Shown piece by piece: positions 17,345 to 25,605 of a stretch of DNA of 64,000 nt. The stretch spans positions 124,001 to 188,000 of the forward strand of contig CAWDLN010000003.1 in assembly GCA_963803115.1 (NCBI GenBank), read 5' to 3'. The DNA is from DATBGZ01 sp963803115. GTDB taxonomy: Bacteria > Actinomycetota > Actinomycetes > Mycobacteriales > Micromonosporaceae. The position numbers were made by a program, and so were the translations under genes. Position 1 is the first letter of the stretch. Each line of letters starts with the position of its first letter. A model generated the notes under the pieces. That model saw only the letters and a list, made by a program, of their open reading frames with translations, made no database searches and was not told the DNA's origin.

Positions 17345-17347
17345 TTC

Positions 17348-18109
17348 GTGGCGGACGGAACCCGGCCCGGGCTCGGACGCCGCTGGCGGCTGGCCGGTGC
17401 CCGCCGCGACGTCGCGCCCGGGTCGCAGCGCCGGCACCGTCTTCGCCTCTCCCGAGGGGCAGTAATGTCCGGGGCGCTGGCCGTGATACTGCTCGCCGTT
17501 GCGGGCTGGATCGGGTACGGCACGTCGCTGCTCGGGGTGCGCGAGATCACCGTGTCGGGGTCGCAGATCGCCGGTCCCGACGCCGTGCGCGAGGCCGCTG
17601 CTGTCGCGGCGGATACACCACTAGCCAGAGTGGACACCGACGAGGTCGCCGACCGGGTACGAGCACTCCCGTCGGTGGCCCATGTCGACGTCCGCCGGTC
17701 ATGGCCGCACACGCTGGTGATCGAGGTAACCGAGCGGACGGCGGTGGCGGTTGTGGCCGGCCCCGACGGCTTCTCGGTGCTATCCGCCGATGGCGTGGTC
17801 TTCAACCGGGTCGCCACGCCGCCGGCGGGGACGGCGCTGTTGCGCCTTGCCTCGCCGGGTCCCGGCGACCCGTCGACGGTCGCGGCGCTGCGGGTGCTGG
17901 CGGCGCTCTCGCCGCGGCTGCGGTCCGAGTTGCGGGAGTTGGTTGCGGAGTCGCCCACGGGCCTTGTGCTCAACCTGACCGACGGGCGGGTGATCCGTTG
18001 GGGAGACGCGGAGCGTAGCGACATCAAGGCCGCGGTCGCCACGGCGCTGCTGGACCGTCCGGGGCAAACGATCGACGTCACGATCCCCGACGTCGCCACC
18101 GTTTTCTAG
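17348..18109 (+). CDS. ftsQ: FtsQ/DivIB division protein
   Basis: Bitopic divisome protein of 253 residues. A basic cytoplasmic segment (RRWRLAGARRDVAPGSQRR) precedes one membrane helix (about 40-56, ALAVILLAVAGWIGYG). A POTRA domain follows (VREITVSGSQIAGPDAVREA ... SVAHVDVRRSWPHTLVIEV), then the FtsQ domain (ERTAVAVVAGPDGFSVLSAD and VVFNR). It links the early Z-ring complex to FtsW/FtsI through FtsL and FtsB. GTG 17348 lies 3 bases after murC. This is the last gene of the murE-ftsQ block; a 330-bp gap with its own promoter signals separates it from ftsZ. Confidence 0.93.
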   Translation: MADGTRPGLGRRWRLAGARRDVAPGSQRRHRLRLSRGAVMSGALAVILLAVAGWIGYGTSLLGVREITVSGSQIAGPDAVREAAAVAADTPLARVDTDEVADRVRALPSVAHVDVRRSWPHTLVIEVTERTAVAVVAGPDGFSVLSADGVVFNRVATPPAGTALLRLASPGPGDPSTVAALRVLAALSPRLRSELRELVAESPTGLVLNLTDGRVIRWGDAERSDIKAAVATALLDRPGQTIDVTIPDVATVF

Positions 18110-18439
18110 TGGTCCTCGCTCCGCTCTCGATGATCGAGACGACCGCTGTCAGTTTCAGGGCAGTTCTTCTCGCGTCGGCGACCAGAAAGTCACTTCGAGG
18201 GCAAGGTTCGGCGTGCCGGCGGCCCGACACGCCGGAGGGTTACTTGGTCGCGACCGTTACCCCGAATACGGTCCGAAACAGACCGATTAGTTGACAGCGG
18301 TCTAGGTCTCTAGTAAAAGGTTAGGGTTTCCGGCCGAGAGGCGCCCGTTTCGAGCGAGAAGACCCGTTCGCGTTACCCCGAACCGGACCCACCGTTGTCT
18401 ACTGTGGATCAAACGTCGACCACTCGAAGGGACTCGTTG
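18110..18439 (+). promoter_or_regulatory. ftsZ upstream region with candidate promoter
   Basis: This 330-bp gap holds no gene. TTGACA at 18291-18296 and TAAAAG at 18314-18319 are 17 bp apart and form the best sigma-70-like promoter in the window, with a leader of about 115 bases to the ftsZ ATG. A GGCGTG ... CACGCC inverted repeat near 18209-18232 lies just upstream and could end ftsQ transcription. The leader is low in GC for this genome at 18291-18330. Separate, strong ftsZ promoters are well known in actinomycetes; start sites here are inference. Confidence 0.6.
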
Positions 18440-19540
18440 ATGACACCTCCGCACAACTACCTGGCGGTCATCAAGGTGGTCGGCATCGGCGGTGGCGGTG
18501 TGAACGCCGTCAACCGCATGATCGAGGTTGGTCTGAAGGGCGTCGAATTTATCGCTATCAATACCGACGCGCAGGCGCTGCTGATGAGCGACGCCGATGT
18601 GAAGCTCGACGTCGGCCGAGAGCTCACCCGCGGACTCGGCGCCGGTGCGAATCCTGACATCGGACGTAACGCCGCCGAAGACCATCGGGACGAGATCGAG
18701 GAGGTCCTCCGGGGGGCCGACATGTGCTTTGTGACCTGCGGCGAGGGCGGCGGTACGGGCACCGGTGGGGCGCCAGTGGTGGCGAGCATCGCTCGCAAGA
18801 TCGGCGCGCTGACGATCGGAGTGGTCACCCGGCCGTTCTCGTTCGAGGGCAAGCGGCGTCAGGTTCAGGCGGAGACCGGAATCGAAGAACTCCGGCAGCA
18901 GTGCGACACCCTGATCGTCATTCCCAACGACCGGCTGCTCGCCCTCGGCGACCGCAGCATCAGCATGATGGACGCGTTTCGCCAGGCCGACCAGGTGCTG
19001 CTCTCCGGTGTCCAGGGGATCACCGATCTGATCACCACCCCCGGCCTGATCAACCTCGACTTCGCCGACGTCAAGAGCGTCATGAGTGGCGCCGGAAGCG
19101 CGCTGATGGGAATTGGTGCCGCGCGAGGGGACAACCGCGCGGTCGAGGCCGCGGAGCGGGCGATCTCGAGTCCGCTTCTCGAGCAGAGCATGGACGGCGC
19201 TCGCGGCGTGCTCCTTTCGATCGCGGGCGGCTCCGACCTCGGCCTGTTCGAGATCCACGACGCCGCGCAGCTGGTGACCGACGCAGCTCATTCGGACGCC
19301 AACATCATCTTCGGCGCGGTCATCGATGACGCTCTTGGCGACGAGGTACGGGTGACCGTCATCGCGGCTGGGTTCGATGGGGGCGCACCCGCCTACCGTC
19401 CGGCCGACGCGCAGCGCAGGTCGGTCTTCTCCAGCACGACCGATGCGCCGATCGTGGCTCGTCAGGCGCCGGTGCAACCACCGCGCCGCGTGCTCTTCGA
19501 TGACGTGGACGTCCCCGACTTCCTCAAGAACGGCGCCTGA
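18440..19540 (+). CDS. ftsZ: Cell-division GTPase FtsZ
   Basis: Tubulin-like GTPase that forms the Z-ring. It has 366 residues counted from ATG 18440, which follows GAAGGGA (18426-18432) by 7 bases; the frame is open 15 codons further up without family support. The start reads MTPPHNYLAVIKVVGIGGGG. The tubulin signature GGGTGTGGAP is near residue 104, and the T7 loop NLDFADVKSVM lies in the middle. The linker is short, and the C-terminal peptide DDVDVPDFLKNGA is the site bound by SepF and other partners. Residue-level likeness to Micromonospora FtsZ is very high and is the best taxonomic clue in the window. Confidence 0.98.
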   Translation: MTPPHNYLAVIKVVGIGGGGVNAVNRMIEVGLKGVEFIAINTDAQALLMSDADVKLDVGRELTRGLGAGANPDIGRNAAEDHRDEIEEVLRGADMCFVTCGEGGGTGTGGAPVVASIARKIGALTIGVVTRPFSFEGKRRQVQAETGIEELRQQCDTLIVIPNDRLLALGDRSISMMDAFRQADQVLLSGVQGITDLITTPGLINLDFADVKSVMSGAGSALMGIGAARGDNRAVEAAERAISSPLLEQSMDGARGVLLSIAGGSDLGLFEIHDAAQLVTDAAHSDANIIFGAVIDDALGDEVRVTVIAAGFDGGAPAYRPADAQRRSVFSSTTDAPIVARQAPVQPPRRVLFDDVDVPDFLKNGA

Positions 19541-19808
19541 CCCTCGCCCCGGCCGCGCTCGACGGCCAACTCCGGCGTCCCGCGGTGTCATCGTTGATCA
19601 CCTGGCACGGCCGATCCACCGCAGCGGCGTGTCGTGCGCCCAGTGATGCCGATCAATGATCAGCCGGTTCGGGGCCCGCCGCGGCCCGCCGTATCTCGGG
19701 CGCCCGGTGATGTTCGTCGATAGATGTCGTACGGTCGCCATGGCTTGGGCCAGTTCGCGGGCGACCGAACGAGCCAAGCGGTCGCGAGGGACCAACACCT
19801 GCGTCCAC

Positions 19809-19814
19809 TAAGGT
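19809..19814 (+). promoter_or_regulatory. Leaderless -10 element of yggS
   Basis: TAAGGT followed by exactly 7 bases and GTG at 19822 matches the leaderless promoter layout repeated in this window. The 281-bp gap upstream (19541-19808) contains no gene; pgeF, which usually sits here in relatives, is missing. Confidence 0.6.
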
Positions 19815-19821
19815 CGGACGC

Positions 19822-20606
19822 GTGATCGCCGATGCCCGGGAACGCGAGCTCGCAGGAAACCTCGCCGCGGTCCGGGATCGCATCGATGTGGCCTGCCGAG
19901 CGGCCGGGCGCGACCCGGACGAGGTCACCCTCATCGTGGTCACCAAGACGTACCCGGCCGCTGATGTGATCCGACTGGCGACGCTCGGCGTCACCGACAT
20001 CGGAGAAAACCGCGACCAGGAAGCGGCGCCCAAGGCGGTCGAGGTGGCCGCCAAGGGCGTCACCGTCCGCTGGCATTTTGTCGGTCGGTTGCAGCGCAAC
20101 AAGTGCCGGTCGGTGGCGCGGTACGCCGGCATGGTCCATTCGGTCGACAGCGTGCGTCTGGCCCAGGCTCTCGGCGCGGCCGCCCGGCGCGAGCGCGACG
20201 ACCGCCCGATCGACGTGCTGGTACAGGTCAGCCTTGACGGCGATGCCTCTCGCGGCGGCGCCGTCCCGGCCGGTGTTGCGTCGGGCAGTGTCGCGGCGGG
20301 CAGTGTCGCGGCGGGCGGTGTGCGGCCGGAGAGCGGGACGTCGCGCTCGACGATGTCCTGGCCGCGGTCGCAGCCGAGGACGCGTTGTCGTTGCGCGGCC
20401 TCATGGCGGTCGCACCGATCGAATGGGAGCCGGAACGCGCGTTCGCCGAGCTGGCGTCGATCGCCGCCCGGGTGCGGGCCGAATACCCATATGCAGCTGT
20501 CATTTCGGCGGGCATGAGTGGTGACGTTGAGCAAGCGCTCAAGTACGGCGCGACACATGTACGTCTCGGTAGCGCAGTGTTAGGGAACCGCGCCGGCCTC
20601 ATGTAG
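19822..20606 (+). pseudogene. YggS/PLPBP family PLP-binding protein, frameshifted
   Basis: PLP homeostasis protein, TIM-barrel fold, usually encoded between ftsZ and sepF. The first 140 codons are normal: VTLIVVTKTYPAADVIRL with the PLP Lys, IGENRDQEAAPKA, WHFVGRLQRNKCRSVA, and VLVQVSLDGDASRGGA. After about 20250 the frame is lost. The family sequence resumes in another frame as ALDDVLAAVAAEDALSLRG, then LMAVAPIEWEPERAFAEL and AVISAGMSGDVEQALKYGAT with HVRLGSAVLGNRAGLM, ending at TAG 20604-20606. The break coincides with 15-bp tandem repeats (20281-20325), so repeat slippage is the likely cause. All family-wide residues survive across the two frames, so a sequencing error or very recent lesion is possible. 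Confidence 0.8.
20278..20325. repeat. 15-bp tandem repeat inside yggS
   Basis: The unit GGGCAGTGTCGCGGC is repeated (20283-20297, 20298-20312) with a degenerate third copy. It encodes Gly-Ser-Val-Ala-Ala units with no place in the YggS fold and lies exactly where the reading frame is lost. Expansion by a number of bases not divisible by three would explain the frameshift. Confidence 0.75.
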
Positions 20607-20706
20607 CCTGGTCACACCGCTGGAAATGACACCCCTGTGATTCTGTCCGCCCAGCGGCGACTGGGTTCGGCCGGCGGCTGCCCAGTGGAGTCAGAAGGGC
20701 GCGGAT

Positions 20707-21576
20707 ATGGGTGCACTGCGCAAGGCGGGCGTCTGGCTCGGGCTTGTCGAGGACGAGGACGATCGCATCGACAACGGTCTCTTCGACGATGAGTTCGGCG
20801 AGGACGACGACTTCGCCGCGCCGGTGCCTCCGCGACCGCTGGTCCGCCCGACTCAGCGCACTCCCGAGCGAGACCGTACCGACCGTACCGATCGAACCAG
20901 CCGTGACGTCCGCGCCGACCGCGACCCTCGCTCCGAAAGGTCAGAAAGAGTCGAGCGGGAACTGAGGGACCTGCGAGCGCAGCGTGAGCTGAGGTCGGAG
21001 CGGGATCTACAGGCCGAACGGGATCTCCGGATTGAGCGCGACCTGAAAGCCGAACGCGAGGAGCGGGAGGCCCAGGTCGAGCGCGACATCCGCATGGAGC
21101 GCGAGCGCGGCCTACGCGGCGTCGGTGTTCCGGACCCGCGGGTCGGCGAGATCCGGACCGATCGGGCCGGCCTTCGCCCGCTGGCTCAGCCATCGACGGG
21201 CTCGACCGCGTTGTCGTTTCCGACTCAGGACAATCTGGCGCTGGCGCCCCAGGTTCACCTGCGCGAGCGAGCCGTGGTCGGCGACGACCGAAGCCGCCGG
21301 TATCAGATCACCACCCTTCACCCGACGAGCTACAGCGAGGCGCGCTCGATCGGCGAGCATTTCCGCGATGGGCATCCCGTGATCATGAATTTGACCGAGA
21401 TGGACGAGCCGGACGCGAAGCGATTGGTGGACTTCGCCGCCGGTCTCGCGTTCGGTCTGCGCGGCAGCATGGAGCGGGTGACCAATCGCGTGTTCCTACT
21501 CTCGCCGCCTAATATCCGGGTCACCGACGAGGAAAAGGCCCGCATCGCCGAGGGTGGATTCTTCGACCAGTCTTGA
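20707..21576 (+). CDS. sepF: SepF Z-ring membrane anchor with long charged linker
   Basis: SepF binds the membrane and the FtsZ C-terminal peptide and is the main Z-ring anchor in actinobacteria, which lack FtsA. It has 289 residues. The N-terminal amphipathic helix is MGALRKAGVWLGLVED. An acidic segment (DEDDRIDNGLFDDEFGEDDD) follows, then about 100 residues of Arg/Glu/Asp repeats such as ERDLQAERDLRIERDLKAER. The C-terminal SepF domain contains ITTLHPTSYSEARSIGEHFR and VIMNLTEMDEPDAKRLVDFA. Family members are usually shorter (about 150-220), so the charged repeat linker is the odd part. ATG 20707 follows GAAGGG. Confidence 0.95.
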   Translation: MGALRKAGVWLGLVEDEDDRIDNGLFDDEFGEDDDFAAPVPPRPLVRPTQRTPERDRTDRTDRTSRDVRADRDPRSERSERVERELRDLRAQRELRSERDLQAERDLRIERDLKAEREEREAQVERDIRMERERGLRGVGVPDPRVGEIRTDRAGLRPLAQPSTGSTALSFPTQDNLALAPQVHLRERAVVGDDRSRRYQITTLHPTSYSEARSIGEHFRDGHPVIMNLTEMDEPDAKRLVDFAAGLAFGLRGSMERVTNRVFLLSPPNIRVTDEEKARIAEGGFFDQS

Positions 21577-21739
21577 TGGCGCAGACCGTCGGTCCACACA
21601 TCTCCTGCGGCCCCGGGCGGCGTTGCTCAGGTTCGCCCGCTAACGTGGTGGCCTACCAGGTCGGTGTCGGCGTGGCGTGGTAAGGACGCGGTCGGCACGA
21701 CTAGGGTCGGAAGCACTTGGAGGGTGGAGGACGCGGGTC

Positions 21740-22048
21740 GTGTCGATCCTGTTGCAGGTCTTGTACCTGCTGCTGTTCGTGTTCCTGTACGTCCTCTTCG
21801 CGCGGTTCGTGCTGGGCATGGTCATGAGCTTCGGTCGGCGCTGGCGGCCCGGCCGCGGTGCGGCCGCGGCCATGGAGCTGGTATGGACCATGACCGACCC
21901 TCCACTAAAGGCGCTGAGGCGGGTGATCCCGCCGCTGCGACTTGGTACGGTGAGCCTCGATCTGGCGTCTCTGGTCCTGCTGGTTATTGTGTTTGTGCTG
22001 ATGTCGTACGTGCTTCCACCGTTGATCTTTTTGGCTGAGCGCGCGTGA
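21740..22048 (+). CDS. YggT family membrane protein
   Basis: A 102-residue protein with two membrane helices: LLQVLYLLLFVFLYVLFARF at the N-terminus and SLVLLVIVFVLMSYVLPPL at the C-terminus. Between them is a loop with WTMTDPPLKALRRVIPP, the YggT signature. YggT proteins sit between sepF and divIVA in Gram-positive dcw clusters; a role in division or osmotic tolerance is suggested in the literature but not firm. GTG 21740 is chosen because TGGAGGA lies 8-9 bases upstream and the protein then starts at the first helix. A TAGGGT -10 candidate lies near 21700. Confidence 0.9.
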   Translation: MSILLQVLYLLLFVFLYVLFARFVLGMVMSFGRRWRPGRGAAAAMELVWTMTDPPLKALRRVIPPLRLGTVSLDLASLVLLVIVFVLMSYVLPPLIFLAERA

Positions 22049-22079
22049 TTCACGGCCGTACTGAACTCAAGGAGTCTCG

Positions 22080-22856
22080 ATGCCGCTGACCCCGGCCGAC
22101 GTCCACAACGTCGCGTTCAAGAAGCCCCCGATCGGCAAGCGGGGATACGACGAAGAAGAGGTGGACGCCTTCCTCGACGAGGTCGAGCGCGAGCTGGCGC
22201 GCCTGATCGAGGAGAACAACGAGATTCGCGCCGGGCGCGGACCCGTCAGTGGTCCCCCCGGCGACATGCGCCACTCGGGTGAGTTCGCCGACCTCAAAAC
22301 CCAGCTCGACCGCCTGTCGCGGGAGAAGGCCGCCGCCGAGCAGGCCGCCCGGCAGCTGCAGATGGAGGTCGACCAGATGCGCTCCAGCGGCGCCGCTCCG
22401 ATCGCCAGTGGCGACGGCGAGCAGCAGGCGCTGCGCGTGCTCATGATGGCTCAACGTACCGCTGACGAGCATGTGTCGGACGCGCGCCGCGAAGCCGACA
22501 AGCTGCTGACCGACGCCCGCACCAAGTCCGATGAGATGACCCGGGACGCCCGGGCCAAGGCGGAGGCGCTCGAGCGTGACGCCCGCCAACGCCACCAGGA
22601 GGTCATGGGCAGCTTGGACTCCAAGCGGACCGCGCTGCAGAAGCACATCGAGGAGCTCAAGCAGTTCGAGCGCGAGTATCGGACCCGGCTCAAGGCGTAC
22701 TTGGAGAGCCAGCTGCGTGACCTGGACGGCCGTGGCCAGGGCATCGAGGCCGAGCTCGCCCGCCAGTCCGCCAACGGCGACGCCAAGGGCGGCGGTGCGA
22801 TGGCGGGTGCGGCGGCCAGCGGCGCTCGCGGCGGAGGCGACGGGACCGACCACTAA
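22080..22856 (+). CDS. divIVA: DivIVA/Wag31 polar growth protein
   Basis: Coiled-coil protein that marks curved membrane at poles and septa and directs tip growth in actinomycetes. It has 258 residues. The membrane-binding N-terminal domain reads MPLTPADVHNVAFKKPPIGK, then RGYDEEEVDAFLDEVEREL. A variable spacer follows, then a long coiled coil from about residue 75 to 235 (for example MMAQRTADEHVSDARREADK and RTKSDEMTRDARAKAEAL-like heptads). A Gly/Ala tail closes the protein. ATG 22080 has a perfect AAGGAG at 22069-22074. It is the last recognised dcw gene. Confidence 0.96.
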   Translation: MPLTPADVHNVAFKKPPIGKRGYDEEEVDAFLDEVERELARLIEENNEIRAGRGPVSGPPGDMRHSGEFADLKTQLDRLSREKAAAEQAARQLQMEVDQMRSSGAAPIASGDGEQQALRVLMMAQRTADEHVSDARREADKLLTDARTKSDEMTRDARAKAEALERDARQRHQEVMGSLDSKRTALQKHIEELKQFEREYRTRLKAYLESQLRDLDGRGQGIEAELARQSANGDAKGGGAMAGAAASGARGGGDGTDH

Positions 22857-22903
22857 CCCGGCCCGGCGACATGTAATGGAAGGCGGCGACAAGCGGTGCC
22901 GCG

Positions 22904-23461
22904 ATGATCGTCGCGAGTCTCGTGCTGGTCGTCATTGCCGTGGTGTTGCTCGTGATCGGTCTCGTCCGGCTCGATAACACCTTGCTCTACTCATCGATCG
23001 TGGGCAGCGCACTCGCGGCGTTGGCCTTGATCGTTGGTGTGCGCCAGCTCCCGGCCGGCAAGGTGCCCGAGGCCGACTTCGATGTGCGCCCGGGCCCACC
23101 CGGCTGGCGACCGCGACCCGTGGGCGTTGCCGCCCCGTTGCCGCAGTCACGGCCCGATTCCACCACCCGGGGCACGGACCCAGCAGACCCGCAGGCATTG
23201 GCTGAGGCGGATCCGACCGTGCCGGTCGACGAACCGGGCGAGCAGATGATCTCGGAACGGGAGGCGGCCATAATTGCCCGGCTCTCGACGGAGGTCGCAG
23301 TGATCGACGGCCGACCGCGCTACCACATGGACGGTTGTCTGCACCTGCTCGGCTTTGAGATCCAGCGACTGCCCGCATTCGAGGCGATGGAGCTGGGCTT
23401 CACCCCATGCGCGCTGTGCACGCCGGCTACGGCGCTGCTCGAAGGTCGGGACGCCAGTTAG
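22904..23461 (+). CDS. Two-helix membrane protein with C-terminal His/Cys cluster
   Basis: Unnamed 185-residue protein. Two membrane helices lie at about 2-22 and 28-46 (MIVASLVLVVIAVVLLVIGL; SIVGSALAALALIVGV). A Pro-rich linker is followed by a soluble C-terminal domain with YHMDGCLHLLG and, 25 residues on, GFTPCALCTP. The H-x3-C ... C-x2-C pattern suggests a bound metal, most likely zinc. The gene follows divIVA in the same direction, a place where actinomycetes keep a conserved hypothetical. ATG 22904 is the first start in frame. The function is unknown; the metal site is inference from residue spacing. Confidence 0.75.
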   Translation: MIVASLVLVVIAVVLLVIGLVRLDNTLLYSSIVGSALAALALIVGVRQLPAGKVPEADFDVRPGPPGWRPRPVGVAAPLPQSRPDSTTRGTDPADPQALAEADPTVPVDEPGEQMISEREAAIIARLSTEVAVIDGRPRYHMDGCLHLLGFEIQRLPAFEAMELGFTPCALCTPATALLEGRDAS

Positions 23462-23501
23462 CCACGGTCGGCTCGGCGCTCGTCCGATGGTTGAATGGTG
23501 C

Positions 23502-23792
23502 ATGTCCCGGGCCGAGGTGACCGTCGCGGTGCGGGTGCGTCCGCGCGCGTCGAAGGTGGGCGTCGGGGGAATGTACGGCGAGGCGATCCTGGTCTCGGTC
23601 CGCGAGCCAGCTGTCGACGGGCGTGCCACCCAGGCGGCGCTGGACGCGATCGCCCGAGCGCTGCGAATCGGTCGGGCCCAGGTGCGCCTGCGGACGGGTG
23701 AACGCAGCCGCGACAAGCTGTTCACGATCCTCGATCCGCCGACCGACCTGCCGGAGCGCCTGAAGGCGCTGCGCGACGGCGGGACCGCGTGA
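23502..23792 (+). CDS. DUF167 (YggU) family protein
   Basis: Small single-domain protein of 96 residues. The pattern VAVRVRPRASKVGVGG, AILVSVREPAVDGRATQAAL and RLRTGERSRDKLFTI fits DUF167/YggU, a fold of unknown biochemical role often linked to yggS/yggT. ATG 23502 (MSRAEVTVAV) is preferred over ATG 23487. The stop overlaps the antiporter GTG (GTGA). Confidence 0.85.
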   Translation: MSRAEVTVAVRVRPRASKVGVGGMYGEAILVSVREPAVDGRATQAALDAIARALRIGRAQVRLRTGERSRDKLFTILDPPTDLPERLKALRDGGTA

Positions 23793-25282
23793 GGTCCTCG
23801 ATCGATACGGCCCTGCTTATTGGGGCCGCCGTGCTGTTGGTGGCCGTCGTCGCGGTGCGTCTATCGGCTCGAATCGGCCTGCCCAGCCTCGTGGCGTACT
23901 TGCTGATCGGCATGGCGATCGGCGAGTCGGGCCTGGGCATCCAGTTCGAGAACGTGAACCTCACCCGCATACTCGGCTTCTGCGCCCTCGTCGTGATCAT
24001 CGCTGAGGGTGGCCTGACCACCCGGCTATCGGTGGTCAGACCGGTCGCCGGGGCCGCCGCCGTGCTCGCGACGATCGGCGTCTTCGTCAGCGCGGGCGTC
24101 GTCGGGGTGGTCCTTCACCTTCTGCTGGGTCTGTCCTGGCAGTTGGCCCTCTTATACGGCGCGGTGCTGTCGTCGACCGACGCGGCGGCCGTTTTCTCGG
24201 TTTTACGCCGGCTGCAGATCAAGCCGAGGCTCACCGCGATTCTGGAGGCGGAGTCCGGCATCAACGACGCACCCGCCGTGATCCTCGTCGTCACGCTGTC
24301 GATGCTCACCATGGGTGAGCACCTGGGTCCGTGGTGGCAGCAGGTCCTCCTGGTCGTCTACGAACTCATCGCCGGCGCCGCGATCGGCCTCGTCGTCGGT
24401 CTGGTCGGCGCTTATCTGCTGCGCCGGTTCGCCCTTCCCTCGGCCGGCCTCTACCCGTCGGCGGCTATCGGGCTGACCGTCTTTGCCTACGCGGCCGGCT
24501 CCGCCGCCCACGCCTCTGGATTCTTGGCCGTCTATGTGGCCGGGGTTGTGCTCGGTAACGCGAGGCTGCCACACCGGCAGGCGGTGCTGGGCTTCGCCGA
24601 CGGCCTGGCCTGGCTGGGCCAGATCGGGCTGTTCGTCCTGCTCGGTCTTCTCGCGTCGCCGGAGCGGTTGCCCGGGGCGATCCTGCCCGCGCTGCTCGTC
24701 GGCATCGTCTTGGTGCTGTTGGCCCGACCGATTTCGGTCGCGCTGTCGGTGAGTTGGTTCCGGTTCGGCTGGCGCGATCAAGCCTTTCTCTCCTGGGCTG
24801 GACTGCGCGGTGCGGTCCCGATCGTGCTCGCGACGATTCCGCTCTCCGTGGGCGTCGCCGGCGCCGAACGCGTCTTCGACGTGATCTTCGTGCTTGTGGT
24901 GATCTACACAGTACTGCAGGGCGGCACGATCGCCCCGGCCGCCAGCTGGCTGAAGGTCACCTCACCATACGAACCCACCGAACTTCAGGTCGAGACTGCT
25001 CCGCTGGACCGGATGCAAGCCGATCTCCTCGAGCTGTCCATCCCGCCCGGTTCGCAGATGGCCGGCGTCTATATCGACGAGCTCCGCCTGCCGCTGGGCG
25101 CCGTGATCACCATGGTTCTCCGCGATGGCACCGGGTTTGTGCCGACTCCGCGGACGCGCCTGAAAGCAAGGGACAGCCTCTTGATCGTGGCGACGGCCGA
25201 CGTCCGGGACGCGGTCGAACGCCGCCTCCGGGCGGTCAGCCGCCGCGGCCGCCTGGCGAAGTGGCTCGGCGAAGACGGCTAA
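23789..25282 (+). CDS. Potassium/proton antiporter (CPA family, RCK_C domain)
   Basis: A 497-residue cation/H+ exchanger. About twelve membrane helices fill residues 5-385 and carry the exchanger motifs LLIGMAIGESGLGIQFEN, AVLSSTDAAAVFSVLRR with the ion-binding Asp, and FLSWAGLRGAVPIVLATIPL. A cytoplasmic TrkA_C/RCK_C-like domain (about 405-485) contains LDRMQADLLELSIPPGSQMA and ARDSLLIVATADVRDAVERR, which would gate transport in response to a ligand. This layout matches CvrA/YcgO/NhaP2-type K+/H+ antiporters. It overlaps the DUF167 gene by 4 bases. Substrate preference is inferred from the family. Confidence 0.88.
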   Translation: MRSSIDTALLIGAAVLLVAVVAVRLSARIGLPSLVAYLLIGMAIGESGLGIQFENVNLTRILGFCALVVIIAEGGLTTRLSVVRPVAGAAAVLATIGVFVSAGVVGVVLHLLLGLSWQLALLYGAVLSSTDAAAVFSVLRRLQIKPRLTAILEAESGINDAPAVILVVTLSMLTMGEHLGPWWQQVLLVVYELIAGAAIGLVVGLVGAYLLRRFALPSAGLYPSAAIGLTVFAYAAGSAAHASGFLAVYVAGVVLGNARLPHRQAVLGFADGLAWLGQIGLFVLLGLLASPERLPGAILPALLVGIVLVLLARPISVALSVSWFRFGWRDQAFLSWAGLRGAVPIVLATIPLSVGVAGAERVFDVIFVLVVIYTVLQGGTIAPAASWLKVTSPYEPTELQVETAPLDRMQADLLELSIPPGSQMAGVYIDELRLPLGAVITMVLRDGTGFVPTPRTRLKARDSLLIVATADVRDAVERRLRAVSRRGRLAKWLGEDG

Positions 25283-25605
25283 GCGGTTCGGAGAAGGTCG
25301 CGCCCGAACCGACCGCCCCGCGGCTGCGCCGTCTGGACCGAGGAGCGCAGCGACCGAGGTACGCGGGAGTGAAGTCGACGAGGGAAGACGGTGACCCAAG
25401 GGCTCCGGCCGCGGGGCGTAGCGAGCGCCAGACGTAGCGAGCGCCATCAAGCACGGAAATGTCACAACAAATCAGGAGTATTCCGCCCAATCGTGACGGT
25501 ATGGTGTGGCATGTTTGTCGCGGGACCACAGGTTCCGTATTCTTGCCGTCTTCGGAGTGCGCGGCGCCCCGCCGTGCACCCGTTTTCCATGTGTGGGGGA
25601 ACGCC
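25283..25605. repeat. Gene-free gap with 16-bp direct repeat
   Basis: 323 bp without a gene. CGTAGCGAGCGCCA occurs at 25417-25430 and 25433-25446 (16-bp period), related to the GAGCGAGC repeats after mraY. A relatively AT-rich stretch at 25450-25520 probably holds the promoter of the DksA-like gene, but no confident -35/-10 pair is seen. Confidence 0.5.

Noticed and set aside
20278..20325. CRISPR-like array in yggS
   Set aside because: Units are 15 bp, contiguous, without spacers, and lie in a coding region.
22050..22892. 280-codon minus-strand reading frame over divIVA
   Set aside because: Shadow of the divIVA coiled coil; no ribosome site and no family.
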